DNA of 64,000 nt from Streptomyces sp. MUM 178J (lineage in GTDB: Bacteria; Actinomycetota; Actinomycetes; Streptomycetales; Streptomycetaceae): assembly GCF_022414575.1 (NCBI RefSeq), contig NZ_JADWYQ010000034.1, positions 14,543 to 78,542 of the forward strand. Direction: 5' to 3'. Shown one piece after another: positions 10,701 to 19,124 of the stretch. Position 1 is the stretch's first letter, and every line of letters starts with the position of its first letter. The translations under genes were made by a program, and so were the position numbers. Below the pieces are notes generated by a model. That model did no database searches. It saw only the letters and a program-made list of their open reading frames with translations, and was not told the DNA's origin.

Positions 10701-11114
10701 CACATCGCCGACGGGCCCGTACGGCAGCGTCTGAGCCGGCCCGCCGTCGAGCGGCACCGCCCGTGCCCAGCTGCGGCGCAGGGACGCCTGCCCGTGGGTG
10801 CTGACCGCGAGGACGCGACCGTCGGGGGTCCAGCCGCGGACGGAGGTCTTCCAACTTCCCCAGTACGTCAGCCGGGTGGAGGGGCCGCCGTCCAGCGGGG
10901 CCACATGCACCTCGGGGGCGCCGTCGCGGTAGGAGGTCCACGCGACATGCCTGCCGTCGGGCGAGATCCTGGGGTGGTTCACGGGCATGTTGTCGGCGCT
11001 GACGCGCCATGCGCGGCCGCCGTCGAGCGGCGCCGCCCAGACGTCGTCCTCCGCGGTGAAGACGACCAACTCGCCGTGGAGGTGCGGGTACCGGAGGTAG
11101 CCAGGGTGCGTCAC
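7782..11114 (-). CDS. tricorn protease (S41 family peptidase, beta-propeller fused)
   Basis: 1110 residues, close to the 1071 of archaeal tricorn. The N-terminal two-thirds carry repeated propeller blades of the type [34 protein letters not shown] and [14 protein letters not shown] (six- plus seven-bladed propellers in the family). The protease half has the Ser-His pair in GTSHAYV (about residue 776), a PDZ-like segment with [14 protein letters not shown] (about 845), the nucleophile Ser followed by Asp in FSGSDGD (about 1000), and the Glu in VENHG (about 1058). This gives the complete tricorn tetrad. No signal peptide, so cytosolic. The family degrades proteasome-generated peptides to short di- to tetrapeptides. 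ATG at 11114. A 32-bp gap to the lipoprotein gene upstream allows co-transcription. Confidence 0.93.
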   Translation of the reverse strand: MTHPGYLRYPHLHGELVVFTAEDDVWAAPLDGGRAWRVSADNMPVNHPRISPDGRHVAWTSYRDGAPEVHVAPLDGGPSTRLTYWGSWKTSVRGWTPDGRVLAVSTHGQASLRRSWARAVPLDGGPAQTLPYGPVGDVAYGPRTLLLSVTMGREAAYWKRYRGGTAGKLWLQQPPDGDEDMTYARVHEQLDGNIEYPLWAGDRIAFLSDHEGVGALYSSLPDASQLRRHTPLGGHYARHAAADGRRVVYCAAGELWLLDGLDASDDVDGSDGPGAEPSRIAVRLGGQRTDLRPRPIRAEHHVGAAVPDHTGRGSAVEIRGGIHWVTHREGPARALAARPGVRGRLPRTFRAGGDEHVVWVTDAEGEDALEFAPATGVAPGATPRRLAAGRLGRVLSLAVSPDGRHAAVASHDGRVLLVERETGELREVDRSEHGEANGLAFSPDSAWLAWSHPGPSPLRQIKLANTADLSVCQATPLRFADFQPAFTLDGKHLAFLSERAFDPVYDTHVFDLAFVGGCRPHLITLAAATPSPFGPQRHGRAFDGDAPDKAATTAKAAANADVPEAGAGRGDGPDDGEARAAASAPAVTRIDLDQLADRIVPFPVEAARYSTLRAAKDGLLWLRHPLRGVLGATRATPDDPGPDTVLERYDLVRRDVEELASDASHFHVSGDGRRVLLHTDGKLKVVPSDRRAAREEDGDTHVTVDLARVRGTVDPPAEWRQMYDEAGRLMRDNFWRADLGGVDWDGVLARYRPLLGRIATHDDLIDVLWEVQGELGTSHAYVTPRVWGGDRTGRQGLLGADVSRGEDGLWRVDRVLPSETSDPHAHSPLAAPGVAVRTGDAIVAVDGVPVDRTAGPGPLLVGSAGKPVELTLSPADGGELRHAVVVPLADEEPLRYHAWVADRRAYVHEKSGGRLGYLHVPDMQAPGWAQIHRDLRVEVAREGLIVDVRENRGGHTSQLVVEKLARRVVGWDAPRGMRPFSYPQDAPRGPVVAVANEFSGSDGDIVNAAIKALGIGPVVGVRTWGGVIGIDSRYSLVDGTLVTQPKYAFWLEGYGWGVENHGVDPDVEVVTAPQDYAAGRDPQLDEAVRMALAALADHPSKTPPELPPLP

Positions 11115-11146
11115 AGGGTCACCCTAGGCATGCGAGGGCCGCGCGG

Positions 11147-11776
11147 TCAGGCGTTTGGATCACTTGGCCGGGGATCGCCGACGGGGGTGGGCGTGGGAGG
11201 GGTCTTCGGGGCGACGGTCACGGTGACCGTGACGGCAGGCGTCGGGGGCGGCTCGGGGGGCGCGGTCGGAGCGGGGGTCACGGTGGCGGTGACGGTGGAC
11301 GGGGGGCGCGTCGGCCAGGGGCTCTCCGTCGGCGGCGGGGTCACCGTGGCCGTGGCCGTCGGCTGTGCCCCGCAGTCGCCGAGCATGGTGGCCTCGAAGA
11401 CGGTCTTGCGGCCCACCTTGGCCGTCAGTTCGCCGTGGACGCACCGCCCCTCGATCTCACGCGTCACCTTTCCCGTGATGGTGATCCGCTGTCCGGAACC
11501 GGTCTCGCCTCGGCAGTCGACGGTCACCGGCGCGGGAGGGGACGACGAGGGGGCGACGCTGCCGATGATGCCGGGGGCCGCCTTGCCCGTGCAGCTCAGC
11601 CAGCGCACGTCGAAGCGGAGTCGCTCCAGAGTGCTGGTCGCGGTTCTGTCGGTGGTGACGGCCGCGGCGACGGCGCTCAACCCGCCGGAGGCGCCCGGCT
11701 CGCACCCCGTCGCGGCGATCCCGGCCACCGCCGCGGCGACGGCGATCGTGACGCGTCGTCGTCTCGAGGACACCAT
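11147..11776 (-). CDS. predicted lipoprotein with Pro/Thr-rich C-terminal tail
   Basis: 209 residues, not recognised as a named family. The N-terminus is a lipoprotein signal: basic MVSSRRRR, hydrophobic VTIAVAAAVAGIA, then lipobox AATGC (Cys about residue 24). The mature part (about 45-130) has four further cysteines (LSCTG, VDCRG, GRCVHG, LGDCG), plausibly two disulfides, including the stretch GQRITITGKVTREIEGRCVH. The last ~75 residues are a low-complexity Pro/Thr/Val tail of the type TVTATVTPAPTAPPEPPPTP, likely an extended stalk through the wall and a possible O-glycosylation region. The gene lies between rsmE (115 bp upstream) and the tricorn protease. Function unknown. Confidence 0.7.
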   Translation of the reverse strand: MVSSRRRRVTIAVAAAVAGIAATGCEPGASGGLSAVAAAVTTDRTATSTLERLRFDVRWLSCTGKAAPGIIGSVAPSSSPPAPVTVDCRGETGSGQRITITGKVTREIEGRCVHGELTAKVGRKTVFEATMLGDCGAQPTATATVTPPPTESPWPTRPPSTVTATVTPAPTAPPEPPPTPAVTVTVTVAPKTPPTPTPVGDPRPSDPNA

Positions 11777-11890
11777 GTAGGGCAGGGTGCCAGCTGCCGG
11801 AGTACGAGGAAAGCAGCCTTCGCGCCGTGTCCGGTCCCCGTGAGGAAGGCGCGGGCACGGCGCGCGGAGCCCGTCGAGGGCGCGCGCTGT

Positions 11891-12634
11891 TCAGGACCAG
11901 CGGCCCGTACGGCCGAGCAGCAGCGCCGTGGCGGCCGTTCCCGCCGTCGAGGTGCGCAGGACGGTGCGGCCCAGGCGGTACGGCTTCGCTCCTGCTTCGG
12001 CGAACAGGGCCAACTCCTCGGGGGAGACGCCCCCTTCGGGACCGACGACGAGCACGATCGAGCCCTCGGCGGGCAGTTCGGCAGCGGCCAGCGGCTGGGC
12101 GCCCTCCTCGTGGAGGACGGCCGCGAAGTCCGCTGCGGCGAGCAGCACCGCGACCTGCTTGGTGCCCGCGGCGTCCGCGACATCGGGGAAGCGGAGCCTG
12201 CGCGACTGCTTGCCCGCCTCGCGGGCGGCACTGCGCCACTTGGCCAGGGACTTGACGCCGCGGTCGCCCTTCCACTGTGTGATGCAGCGGGCCGCCGCCC
12301 AGGGCACGATCGCGTCCACGCCGGTCTCCGTCATGGTCTCGACGGCGAGTTCGCCCCGGTCCCCTTTGGGGAGGGCCTGGACGACGGTGATGCGGGGCGC
12401 GGGCTCGGGCTCCTCGGGGAACTCGACGGGCTCCACGACCAGCCGGTCCTTGCCCTCGGTCCGCAGGACCCGCCCGGCGGCGCCGTGGCCCCTGCCGTCC
12501 GTGAGCACGACATCCTCGCCCGGCTTGAGCCGTTTGACGGAGACGGCGTGGCGCCCCTCGGGGCCGTCGAGGGTGAGGACCGAGCCCGGTCCCACCCCGT
12601 GGAGGGACTCCACGACAAAGACGGGCGCGGTCAT
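11891..12634 (-). CDS. rsmE: 16S rRNA (uracil-1498-N3)-methyltransferase RsmE
   Basis: 247 residues, SPOUT-class methyltransferase. The N-terminal PUA-like region (1-70) has GPEGRHAVSVKRLKPGEDV. The C-terminal trefoil-knot shows the cofactor-binding motifs VLVVGPEGGVSPEE (about residue 195, GPEGG) and LGRTVLRTSTAGTAA (about 225). This enzyme methylates U1498 of 16S rRNA. The ATG at 12634 overlaps the TGA of the nitronate monooxygenase gene by 4 nt, so translational coupling is likely. The TGA stop lies 115 bp upstream of the lipoprotein gene. Confidence 0.93.
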   Translation of the reverse strand: MTAPVFVVESLHGVGPGSVLTLDGPEGRHAVSVKRLKPGEDVVLTDGRGHGAAGRVLRTEGKDRLVVEPVEFPEEPEPAPRITVVQALPKGDRGELAVETMTETGVDAIVPWAAARCITQWKGDRGVKSLAKWRSAAREAGKQSRRLRFPDVADAAGTKQVAVLLAAADFAAVLHEEGAQPLAAAELPAEGSIVLVVGPEGGVSPEELALFAEAGAKPYRLGRTVLRTSTAGTAATALLLGRTGRWS

Positions 12635-13743
12635 CGCGACACACTCCCGGAGCTCCCGCTGCCGGCGGCGCCGGGCTCAAGACCGGCCCGGGCCGCCTCC
12701 GCCTCGGCGGCCAGCACGGCGACGAGTTCTCCCGCGGGCAGGGCCCGGGCCAGTCGGTGCCCCTGCCCTGCCCACAGGGCCATGCCCTGGGGGTCGCCCG
12801 CCTTGGCGGCGGCCTTGCGCAGCCCACTGGTCAGATGGTGGATCTGCGGATAGGCGGCGGGGGCGTACGGTCCGTGCTCCCGCATGAACCGGTTGACCAG
12901 GCCGCGGGCCGGCCGTCCGGAGAACGCCCTGGTCGACTCGGTGCGGGCGAAAAGCGGATCGGTCATGGCCTGCTTGTGGAGCGCATGGGCCCCGGACTCG
13001 GGGCAGACGAGGAAAGCCGTGCCCAGCTGTGCGGCGCTCGCGCCCGCGGCGAGGACGGCGGCGACCTGGCCGCCGCGCATCAGCCCGCCGGCGGCGACGA
13101 TCGGCAGCCGTACGGTCTCGCGGACCAATGCGATCAGTGAGAGCAGTCCGAGACCCGACCCGTCGGCGTCCGGGTCGTCCCGGTGGGAGCCCTGATGCCC
13201 GCCCGCCTCGATGCCCTGCACGCACACGGCGGCCGCGCCCGACTCCTCGGCGGCCAGCGCCTCCTCCGAGGTGGTCGCGGTGACCACGGTGACCGTGCCG
13301 ACCTTCGCGAACGCCTCCAGCACCGCAGGGGTCGGGCAGCCGAAGGTGAACGACACGACGGCGACGGGATCGTCGAGGAGTACGGCCAGCTTGGCCTCGT
13401 ACCCGTCGTCCGCGCCGCTGTCGGGGTCGCCGAGCTCCGTCTCGTACCAGGCGGACTCCCCGGCCAGCTGCTGGCGGTAGACGTCGACGGCGGCGGTGTC
13501 GGCGGCCCCGGGCTGCGGCAAGAAGAGATTCACCCCGAAGGGGTGGCCCGTGAGCGCGCGGAGCCGTTTCACCTCCTGGTACATGCCGTCCGCCGTCTTG
13601 TACCCGGCCGCGAGGAACCCCAGCCCGCCCGCCTCGGCCACGGCGGCGGCGAGCTGGGGACACGATGCGCCGCCGGCCATGGGGGCCTGCACGATCGGAA
13701 GCCGGCAGAGGTCGGTCAGTGCGGTGGACGACATGCCCTGCAT
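12631..13743 (-). CDS. nitronate monooxygenase (NPD family)
   Basis: 370 residues. FMN-dependent TIM-barrel enzyme of the 2-nitropropane dioxygenase family. Evidence is PIVQAPMAGGASCPQLAAAV at the N-terminus, the VCVQGIEAGGHQGSH loop (about residue 175, the conserved G-x-E-A-G-G-H), and IVAAGGLMRGGQVAAVLAAGA (about 215), which binds FMN phosphate. The family oxidises alkyl nitronates such as propionate-3-nitronate. The start is at 13743 or, three codons later, 13734 (MSSTALTDL); ribosome-site evidence does not decide. It is the first gene of a two-gene unit with rsmE, with which it overlaps by 4 nt. The 125 bp up to dnaJ hold GC-rich hairpins only. Confidence 0.9.
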   Translation of the reverse strand: MQGMSSTALTDLCRLPIVQAPMAGGASCPQLAAAVAEAGGLGFLAAGYKTADGMYQEVKRLRALTGHPFGVNLFLPQPGAADTAAVDVYRQQLAGESAWYETELGDPDSGADDGYEAKLAVLLDDPVAVVSFTFGCPTPAVLEAFAKVGTVTVVTATTSEEALAAEESGAAAVCVQGIEAGGHQGSHRDDPDADGSGLGLLSLIALVRETVRLPIVAAGGLMRGGQVAAVLAAGASAAQLGTAFLVCPESGAHALHKQAMTDPLFARTESTRAFSGRPARGLVNRFMREHGPYAPAAYPQIHHLTSGLRKAAAKAGDPQGMALWAGQGHRLARALPAGELVAVLAAEAEAARAGLEPGAAGSGSSGSVSR

Positions 13744-13868
13744 CGTGCCACGTCCCGCTCTGCGCCGGGGCTCCGCCCCAGGACCCCGTTTCCGGCCGGT
13801 GGCTCCGCTCCCGGACCCCGCACGGCCGAAGGCCGTACCGGCGGTCCGAGGCTTGGGGGGCCTGCCCT

Positions 13869-15011
13869 CTAACGCCCGTTGAACGCGTCCTTCAGGCGTG
13901 AGAACAACCCCTGCTGCCCCGGCTGGAACTGCCCCGTCGGCCGCTCCTCACCCCGCAGCTTCGCCAGCTCCCGCAGCAGCCGCTCCTGCTCGGGGTCGAG
14001 CTTCGACGGGGTCTGGACCTCCACATGCACGATGAGGTCGCCGCGGCCTCCTCCGCGCAGATGGGTGACGCCTCGGCCGTGCAGCGGGATGGACTGGCCG
14101 GACTGGGTGCCCGGACGGATGTCGACCTCCTCCATCCCGTCCAGCGTCTCCAGCGGGCACTTCGTGCCCAGCGCCGCCGCCGTCATCGGGATGGTCACCG
14201 TGCAGTGCAGATCGTCGCCGCGCCGCTGGAAGACGGGGTGCGGCAGCTCGTGGATCTCAACGTACAGATCACCTGCGGGCCCGCCGCCGGGACCGACCTC
14301 GCCCTCGCCCGCGAGCTGGATGCGGGTGCCGTTGTCGACGCCTGCCGGGATCTTGACGGTGAGCGTCCGGCGGGAGCGCACCCGGCCGTCGCCCGCGCAC
14401 TCCGGGCACGGCGTCGGCACGACGGTGCCGAAGCCCTGGCACTGGGGGCACGGCCGCGAGGTCATGACCTGGCCCAGGAAGGACCGGGTGACCTGCGAGA
14501 CCTCTCCACGGCCACGGCACATGTCGCATGTCTGCGCGGACGTGCCGGGCGCCGCGCCCTCACCGCTGCATGTCGTGCAGACGACGGCGGTGTCGACCTG
14601 GATGTCCTTGGTGGTGCCAAAGGCCGCCTCGGTGAGCTCGACCTCCAGGCGAATCATCGCGTCCTGCCCGCGCCGGGTGCGCGAGCGCGGCCCGCGCTGC
14701 GACGCGGTGCCGAAGAACGCATCCATGATGTCCGAGAAATTCCCGAACCCGCCCGCGCCGAAGCCGGCACCCGCGCCGCCACCGCCGCCCGCCTGGGACA
14801 GCGGGTCGCCGCCGAGGTCGTAGACCTGCTTCTTCTGCGGGTCCGACAGCACCTCGTACGCCGCGTTGATCTCCTTGAAGCGCTCCTGCGTCTTCGGGTC
14901 CGGATTCACATCCGGATGGAGTTCGCGCGCGAGGCGGCGAAAGGCCTTCTTGATCTCGTCCTGCGATGCGTCGCGACGCACGCCGAGTACGGCGTAGTAG
15001 TCCGTGGCCAC
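13869..15011 (-). CDS. dnaJ: molecular chaperone DnaJ (hrcA-linked copy)
   Basis: 380 residues, all classical DnaJ modules in order. They are a J domain (1-70, YYAVLGVRRDASQDEIKKAF), a Gly/Phe-rich linker (about 75-105), and a zinc-binding domain (about 145-225) with four Cys-x2-Cys-x-Gly-type repeats (CTTCSGEGA, CDMCRGRGE, CPQCQGFGT, CPECAGDGR). Two substrate-binding beta domains follow. The HPD loop is present as HPDVNPD. The GTG start directly abuts the TAA of hrcA (TAAGTG), so the two genes are one operon controlled by the CIRCE element upstream of hrcA. Streptomycetes carry a second dnaJ with dnaK; this would be the hrcA-associated one, described in Streptomyces albus (from memory). Confidence 0.96.
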   Translation of the reverse strand: MATDYYAVLGVRRDASQDEIKKAFRRLARELHPDVNPDPKTQERFKEINAAYEVLSDPQKKQVYDLGGDPLSQAGGGGGAGAGFGAGGFGNFSDIMDAFFGTASQRGPRSRTRRGQDAMIRLEVELTEAAFGTTKDIQVDTAVVCTTCSGEGAAPGTSAQTCDMCRGRGEVSQVTRSFLGQVMTSRPCPQCQGFGTVVPTPCPECAGDGRVRSRRTLTVKIPAGVDNGTRIQLAGEGEVGPGGGPAGDLYVEIHELPHPVFQRRGDDLHCTVTIPMTAAALGTKCPLETLDGMEEVDIRPGTQSGQSIPLHGRGVTHLRGGGRGDLIVHVEVQTPSKLDPEQERLLRELAKLRGEERPTGQFQPGQQGLFSRLKDAFNGR

Positions 15012-16028
15012 TTACGACTCCGCCAGGATCTGTCCGACGTAACGTGCCACTGCGCGTACCGCTCCCATCGTTCCGGGGTAGTCCATGCGGGTCGGTCCGA
15101 CCACGCCGAGTTTGGCAACTGCCTCGTCGCCCGAACCGTAGCCGACCGCGACCACGGACGTGGAACTGAGCCCCTCGTGCTCGTTCTCATGGCCGATCCG
15201 CACGGTCACGCCGGAGTCCTTGGCCTCGCCGAACAGTTTGAGGAGCACGACCTGCTCCTCAAGCGCCTCCAGCACCGGCCGGATGGTCAGCGGGAAGTCA
15301 TGCACGAAGCGGGTCAGATTGGCGGTGCCGCCGATCATCAGCCGCTCCTCGGTCTCCTCGACCAGGGTCTCCAGCAGGGTCGCGAGCACCGTGGAGACGG
15401 TGGCCCGGTCCTCCGTTTCGAACGAGTCGGGGAGGTCCTGCACCAGCTGCGGCACATCCGTGAAGCGCCGGCCCACGACACGGGCGTTGAGCCGGGCCCG
15501 AAGGTCCGCAAGCGAGGTCTCGCCGAACGGCGCGGGGCAGTCGACCATACGCTGTTCGACCCGGCCGGTGTCCGTGATCAGCACGAGCATCAGCCGGGCA
15601 GGAGCAAGGGAGAGCAGTTCCACATGCCGGACCGTGGAACGGGTCAGCGAGGGGTACTGGACGACGGCGACCTGGCGGGTCAGCTGCGCCAGCAGCCGCA
15701 CCGTGCGCCCGACGATGTCGTCGAGGTCGACGGCCCCGTCCAGGAAGTTCTGAATCGCCCGGCGCTCGGGGGAGGACAGCGGCTTGACGCCCGCCAGCCT
15801 GTCCACGAACAGCCGGTAGCCCTTGTCTGTCGGGATCCGCCCGGCGCTGGTGTGCGGCTGGGCGATGAAGCCCTCCTCCTCCAGCACCGCCATGTCATTG
15901 CGGACGGTCGCGGGCGAGACGCCGAGCCGGTGACGCTCAGTGAGCGCCTTGGACCCGACGGGCTCCTCCGTGCCGACATAGTCCTGGACGATCGCGCGCA
16001 GCACTTCGAGTCTGCGTTCACTGAGCAC
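15012..16028 (-). CDS. hrcA: heat-inducible transcriptional repressor HrcA
   Basis: 338 residues. N-terminal winged helix (about 1-75) with [17 protein letters not shown] and [20 protein letters not shown] as the recognition region, then the HrcA dimerisation/regulatory domain ending [20 protein letters not shown]. HrcA represses chaperone genes by binding CIRCE and is itself dependent on GroEL for activity. I place the start at the GTG at 16028: GGAGGT lies 6-7 nt upstream and family members begin exactly at LSERR. In-frame sequence further up would run through the operator and is not family-like. The CIRCE 40 bp upstream indicates autoregulation of hrcA-dnaJ. Confidence 0.95.
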   Translation of the reverse strand: MLSERRLEVLRAIVQDYVGTEEPVGSKALTERHRLGVSPATVRNDMAVLEEEGFIAQPHTSAGRIPTDKGYRLFVDRLAGVKPLSSPERRAIQNFLDGAVDLDDIVGRTVRLLAQLTRQVAVVQYPSLTRSTVRHVELLSLAPARLMLVLITDTGRVEQRMVDCPAPFGETSLADLRARLNARVVGRRFTDVPQLVQDLPDSFETEDRATVSTVLATLLETLVEETEERLMIGGTANLTRFVHDFPLTIRPVLEALEEQVVLLKLFGEAKDSGVTVRIGHENEHEGLSSTSVVAVGYGSGDEAVAKLGVVGPTRMDYPGTMGAVRAVARYVGQILAES

Positions 16029-16067
16029 TGCGCACACCTCCAGCTGTGGTCTCTCTCGGTTCCTTGC

Positions 16068-16094
16068 CTGGCACTCACTGCATCCGAGTGCCAG
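16068..16094. promoter_or_regulatory. CIRCE operator (HrcA binding site)
   Basis: A perfect 9-bp inverted repeat with exactly 9 bp between arms: CTGGCACTC (16068-16076), spacer, GAGTGCCAG (16086-16094). The classical CIRCE is TTAGCACTC-N9-GAGTGCTAA; only the outer two or three bases differ. It lies 40 bp upstream of the hrcA start and about 100 bp upstream of the divergent rightward gene, so it could affect both. Confidence 0.9.
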
Positions 16095-16184
16095 CCGTCC
16101 CCCGAGCCAGTGTACGGCCGTGGGGTGCGCCCCTAGCAAGGGCGGCCGACCACGCTACCGCGAGCCGTCCCAGGTCGTTGCCAG

Positions 16185-16190
16185 TAGCGT
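16185..16190 (+). promoter_or_regulatory. -10 box (TAGCGT) of probable leaderless promoter
   Basis: TAGCGT ends exactly 6 nt before the ATG at 16197 of the metallo-beta-lactamase-fold gene, the spacing expected when transcription begins at the start codon. No Shine-Dalgarno sequence is present. The same geometry occurs at 35652, 46568 and 47307. The -35 region is not obvious. Confidence 0.45.
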
Positions 16191-16196
16191 CGCCGT

Positions 16197-16919
16197 ATGG
16201 ACGTCAGTTGGGAAGACTTCGGCTGGGAGCGGCTGGCCGACGGGGTGGGCCGACGGCGGCTTCCGGTATGGGACGCGACCGTGGGGCTGGTGGCCGGCGG
16301 GGACGCCGTTCTGCTGTTCGACACAGGGTCCACGCTGCGTGAGGGGGTCGCGATCCGGGCCCAGGCCGAGGCCCTGACGGGCGGGCGCCGAGTGACGCAT
16401 ATCGCATTGAGCCATCCGCACTTCGACCATGTGCTGGGCACATCGGCCTTCTCCGGCGCCCATGTGTACGGGGCGGTCGGCGTCGACGCCCTGATGCGGC
16501 GGGAGCGGGACGCGATCCGCGCGGACGCGGTGCGGGAGGGGCTGGACGCGGCCGAGGCGGGCGAGTCCGTCGACCTGATGGTGCTTCCCCAGCACGGGGT
16601 GTTCGGCGAGCAGACGCTGGACCTCGGCGGCCGTCAGGTGCTGCTGGCCAATGTGGGGCCCGGCCACACCGGGCACGATCTGGCGCTGCTGGCGCCAGGC
16701 GACCCCGAGGTGGTGTTCTGCGGCGATCTCGTCGAGGAGTCGGGCGAGCCCCAGGCCGGCCCGGACGCCATCGCCTCACGCTGGCCCGCCGCCCTGGACC
16801 GGCTGCTGGCCCTGGGCGGGGACGACGCGATGTATGTGCCGGGGCACGGGGCGGTGGTCGACGCCGCGTTCGTACGGCGTCAGCGCGATGTGCTGGCGAC
16901 ACGCTTCGGCGTGTCGTAG
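16197..16919 (+). CDS. metallo-beta-lactamase-fold hydrolase
   Basis: 240 residues. The zinc signature SHPHFDHVLG (about residue 80; H-x-H-x-D-H) and further ligands in GPGHTGHDL (about 160), FCGDLV (about 180) and YVPGHGAVV (about 218) give a complete binuclear MBL site. Short MBL hydrolases act on thioesters, lactones, beta-lactams or phosphodiesters; the substrate cannot be assigned. ATG at 16197 with no Shine-Dalgarno but a TAGCGT box 6 nt upstream, suggesting a leaderless message. It is divergent from hrcA with the CIRCE between them, and followed by the DUF3097 gene after a 95-bp gap. Confidence 0.85.
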   Translation: MDVSWEDFGWERLADGVGRRRLPVWDATVGLVAGGDAVLLFDTGSTLREGVAIRAQAEALTGGRRVTHIALSHPHFDHVLGTSAFSGAHVYGAVGVDALMRRERDAIRADAVREGLDAAEAGESVDLMVLPQHGVFGEQTLDLGGRQVLLANVGPGHTGHDLALLAPGDPEVVFCGDLVEESGEPQAGPDAIASRWPAALDRLLALGGDDAMYVPGHGAVVDAAFVRRQRDVLATRFGVS

Positions 16920-17014
16920 CGTCGGCCGAGTGCACGGCTGCGGCCGGGACCTGACGCCCCCTTGGACGCATCCCCGGGGCGACGGCCCCCGGACCCCCGG
17001 CAGAATGGCCCTCC

Positions 17015-17839
17015 ATGCGACCGCGACACTACAGCGCCGACCTGACAGCCCCCTGGAAGAAGTCCGCCCCGGCGCCCGAGGTGCCCGCGGAGCCGGATCT
17101 GGTGGTGGAGGAGGTCTCCACGGGCTTCTGCGGCGCGGTGATCCGCTGCGAGGCGGGGACGGTCACTCTGGAGGACCGCTTCGGCAAGCACCGGGTCTTC
17201 CCACTCGCCCCACGCGGCTTCCTGCTGGAGGGCAAGGTCGTCACCCTGGTCCGCCCGGTCCGATCCTCCTCGCCCGCCCCGTCGCGCCCCGCACGCACCG
17301 CCTCCGGCTCCCTCGCGGTCCCGGGCGCACGGGCCCGCGTCGCCCGCGCCGGGCGCATCTATGTGGAGGGCCGCCATGACGCGGAGCTGGTCGAGAAGGT
17401 GTGGGGCGACGATCTGCGCATCGAGGGCGTCGTCGTGGAGTACCTGGAGGGCGTCGACGACCTCCCGGCGGTCGTCGCGGACTTCGCACCGGGGCCGGAC
17501 GCCCGTCTGGGCGTCCTGGTCGACCACCTGGTCCCGGGTTCGAAGGAGTCCCGTATCGCGGCCCGGGTCACGGGCGACGGCGACGGCGACGTGCTCGTGG
17601 TGGGGCACCCGTACGTCGACGTCTGGCAGGCCGTGAAGCCCTCCTCGCTGGGCATCCCCGCCTGGCCGGCCGTCCCACGCGGCGAGGACTGGAAGACCGG
17701 CGTCTGCCGGGCTCTGGGCTGGCCCCTCGACACGGGCGCGGCCTGGCAGCGCATCCTGGGCTCCGTGCACTCCTACAAGGACCTGGAGCCGGCGCTGCTG
17801 GGCGCTGTGGAGCGGCTCATCGACCATGTGACGGCATGA
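17015..17839 (+). CDS. DUF3097 domain protein
   Basis: 274 residues, recognised as the actinobacterial DUF3097 family of unknown function. The N-terminal part (1-85) has a small beta domain (VIRCEAGTVTLEDRFGKHRV). The C-terminal part (105-274) has a TOPRIM-like pattern: RIYVEGRHDAELVEKVWGDD at about 108-127 (acidic Glu in VEGRHDAE) and LGVLVDHLVPGSKE at about 160 (Asp in VDHLVPGSKES). This suggests a nucleic-acid-associated metal-binding role, but that is inference. Start ATG at 17015 with a CAGAAT box 8 nt upstream and no clear ribosome site. It converges with hemW, whose stop is 15 bp away. Confidence 0.8.
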   Translation: MRPRHYSADLTAPWKKSAPAPEVPAEPDLVVEEVSTGFCGAVIRCEAGTVTLEDRFGKHRVFPLAPRGFLLEGKVVTLVRPVRSSSPAPSRPARTASGSLAVPGARARVARAGRIYVEGRHDAELVEKVWGDDLRIEGVVVEYLEGVDDLPAVVADFAPGPDARLGVLVDHLVPGSKESRIAARVTGDGDGDVLVVGHPYVDVWQAVKPSSLGIPAWPAVPRGEDWKTGVCRALGWPLDTGAAWQRILGSVHSYKDLEPALLGAVERLIDHVTA

Positions 17840-17854
17840 GCGTCCGGCCCGCCC

Positions 17855-19096
17855 TCAGTCCACCAGGTCCCTCACCACCGCGTCCGCGAGCAGCCGCCCC
17901 CGCAGCGTCAGCGCCGCCCGCCCCGCCTCGTACGGCCCGGGTTCGAGGAGCCCCTCGGACAGGGCCCGTCCGGACGCCTCCAGGCCCGCCTTCCGCAGCA
18001 ACTCCAGCGGCACGCCCTCCCGCAGCCGCAGCTCCAGCAGCACCCGCTCCACCCGGCGGTCCTCCGCCGACAGGAGCTCGCGGCCCGCGCCCGGGGAACG
18101 CCCCTGCGCCAGGGCGGCCGCGTACGCGCCCGGGTGCTTCACGTTCCACCACCGGACACCGCCCACATGGCTGTGTGCGCCGGGACCCGCGCCCCACCAG
18201 TCCGCGCCGCGCCAGTAGAGCTCGTTGTGCAGGCAGCGGCCCGCCTGTGAGGCGGTCCAGTTCGACACCTCGTACCACTCGAAGCCGGCCGCGGACAGAG
18301 TCTCCTCGGCGATCAGATAACGGTCCGCGTGCACGTCGTCGTCGGTCATCGGGACCTCGCCGCGCCGGATGCGGCGGGCGAGCTGGGTGCCCTCCTCGAC
18401 GATCAGCGCGTATGCCGACACATGGTCGGGGCCCGCGCCGACGGCGGCGTCGAGCGAGGCCCGCCAGTCGTCGTCGCTCTCCCCCGGCGTGCCGTAGATC
18501 AGGTCGAGGTTCACATGGTCGAAGCCGGCGGCCCGGGCCTCGGCCACGCAGGCCTCGGGACGTCCCGGGGTGTGCGTACGGTCGAGGATCTTCAGCACAT
18601 GCCGCCGGGCGCTCTGCATGCCGAAGGAGATCCGGTTGAAGCCGCCTTCCCGCAGCTCCGCCAGATAGGCCGGATCCACGGACTCCGGGTTGGCCTCCGT
18701 GGTGACCTCAGCGTCGTCGGCGAGCCCGAACTCGTCCCGTACCGCGCCGAGCATGGCCACCAGGTCGCCGGCGGCGAGCAGCGTGGGGGTGCCGCCGCCG
18801 ACGAAGACGGTCCGCACGGGCCGCGGGTCGTCGCCGAGAACCTTGCGGGCGAGCCGGACCTCGTCGGCGAGCGTGGCGGCGTAGTTGTCGCGGGAGGCGA
18901 GCACGCCGCCGCTGCCGCGCAGCTCGGTGGCGGTGTAGGTGTTGAAGTCGCAGTAGCCGCACCGGGTGGCGCAGTACGGCACATGGAGATAGAAGGCGAG
19001 CGGACGGTCGGCTGACGCGTCGAGCGCGGACGCGGGCAGGGAGCCGTCCTCCGGCACGGGTTCGCCGTCGGGCAGTACGGAAGGCATGCCCTCCAT
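17855..19096 (-). CDS. hemW: radical SAM heme chaperone HemW
   Basis: 413 residues. The radical SAM cluster motif YCATRCGYCDF (about residue 40; C-x3-C-x2-C) follows the typical HVPY strand, and VFVGGGTPTLL (about 98) is the next family signature. The C-terminal HemN-like domain is complete. HemW was long annotated as oxygen-independent coproporphyrinogen oxidase but binds heme and supports its delivery in other bacteria. The start is ATG 19096 or ATG 19087 (MPSVLPDGE); the latter matches family N-termini, but its GGAGGG is only 1 nt away. It lies downstream of the acyl-CoA ligase gene, separated by 163 bp containing a hairpin and a tandem repeat. Confidence 0.92.
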   Translation of the reverse strand: MEGMPSVLPDGEPVPEDGSLPASALDASADRPLAFYLHVPYCATRCGYCDFNTYTATELRGSGGVLASRDNYAATLADEVRLARKVLGDDPRPVRTVFVGGGTPTLLAAGDLVAMLGAVRDEFGLADDAEVTTEANPESVDPAYLAELREGGFNRISFGMQSARRHVLKILDRTHTPGRPEACVAEARAAGFDHVNLDLIYGTPGESDDDWRASLDAAVGAGPDHVSAYALIVEEGTQLARRIRRGEVPMTDDDVHADRYLIAEETLSAAGFEWYEVSNWTASQAGRCLHNELYWRGADWWGAGPGAHSHVGGVRWWNVKHPGAYAAALAQGRSPGAGRELLSAEDRRVERVLLELRLREGVPLELLRKAGLEASGRALSEGLLEPGPYEAGRAALTLRGRLLADAVVRDLVD

Positions 19097-19124
19097 TGTC
19101 CGTCACCGGCGGCGAACCCCTGCC

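Noticed and set aside
16029..16139. An N-terminal extension of HrcA starting at 16139
   Set aside because: It would be translated through the CIRCE operator and past a strong GGAGGT-GTG initiation site at which all family members begin.
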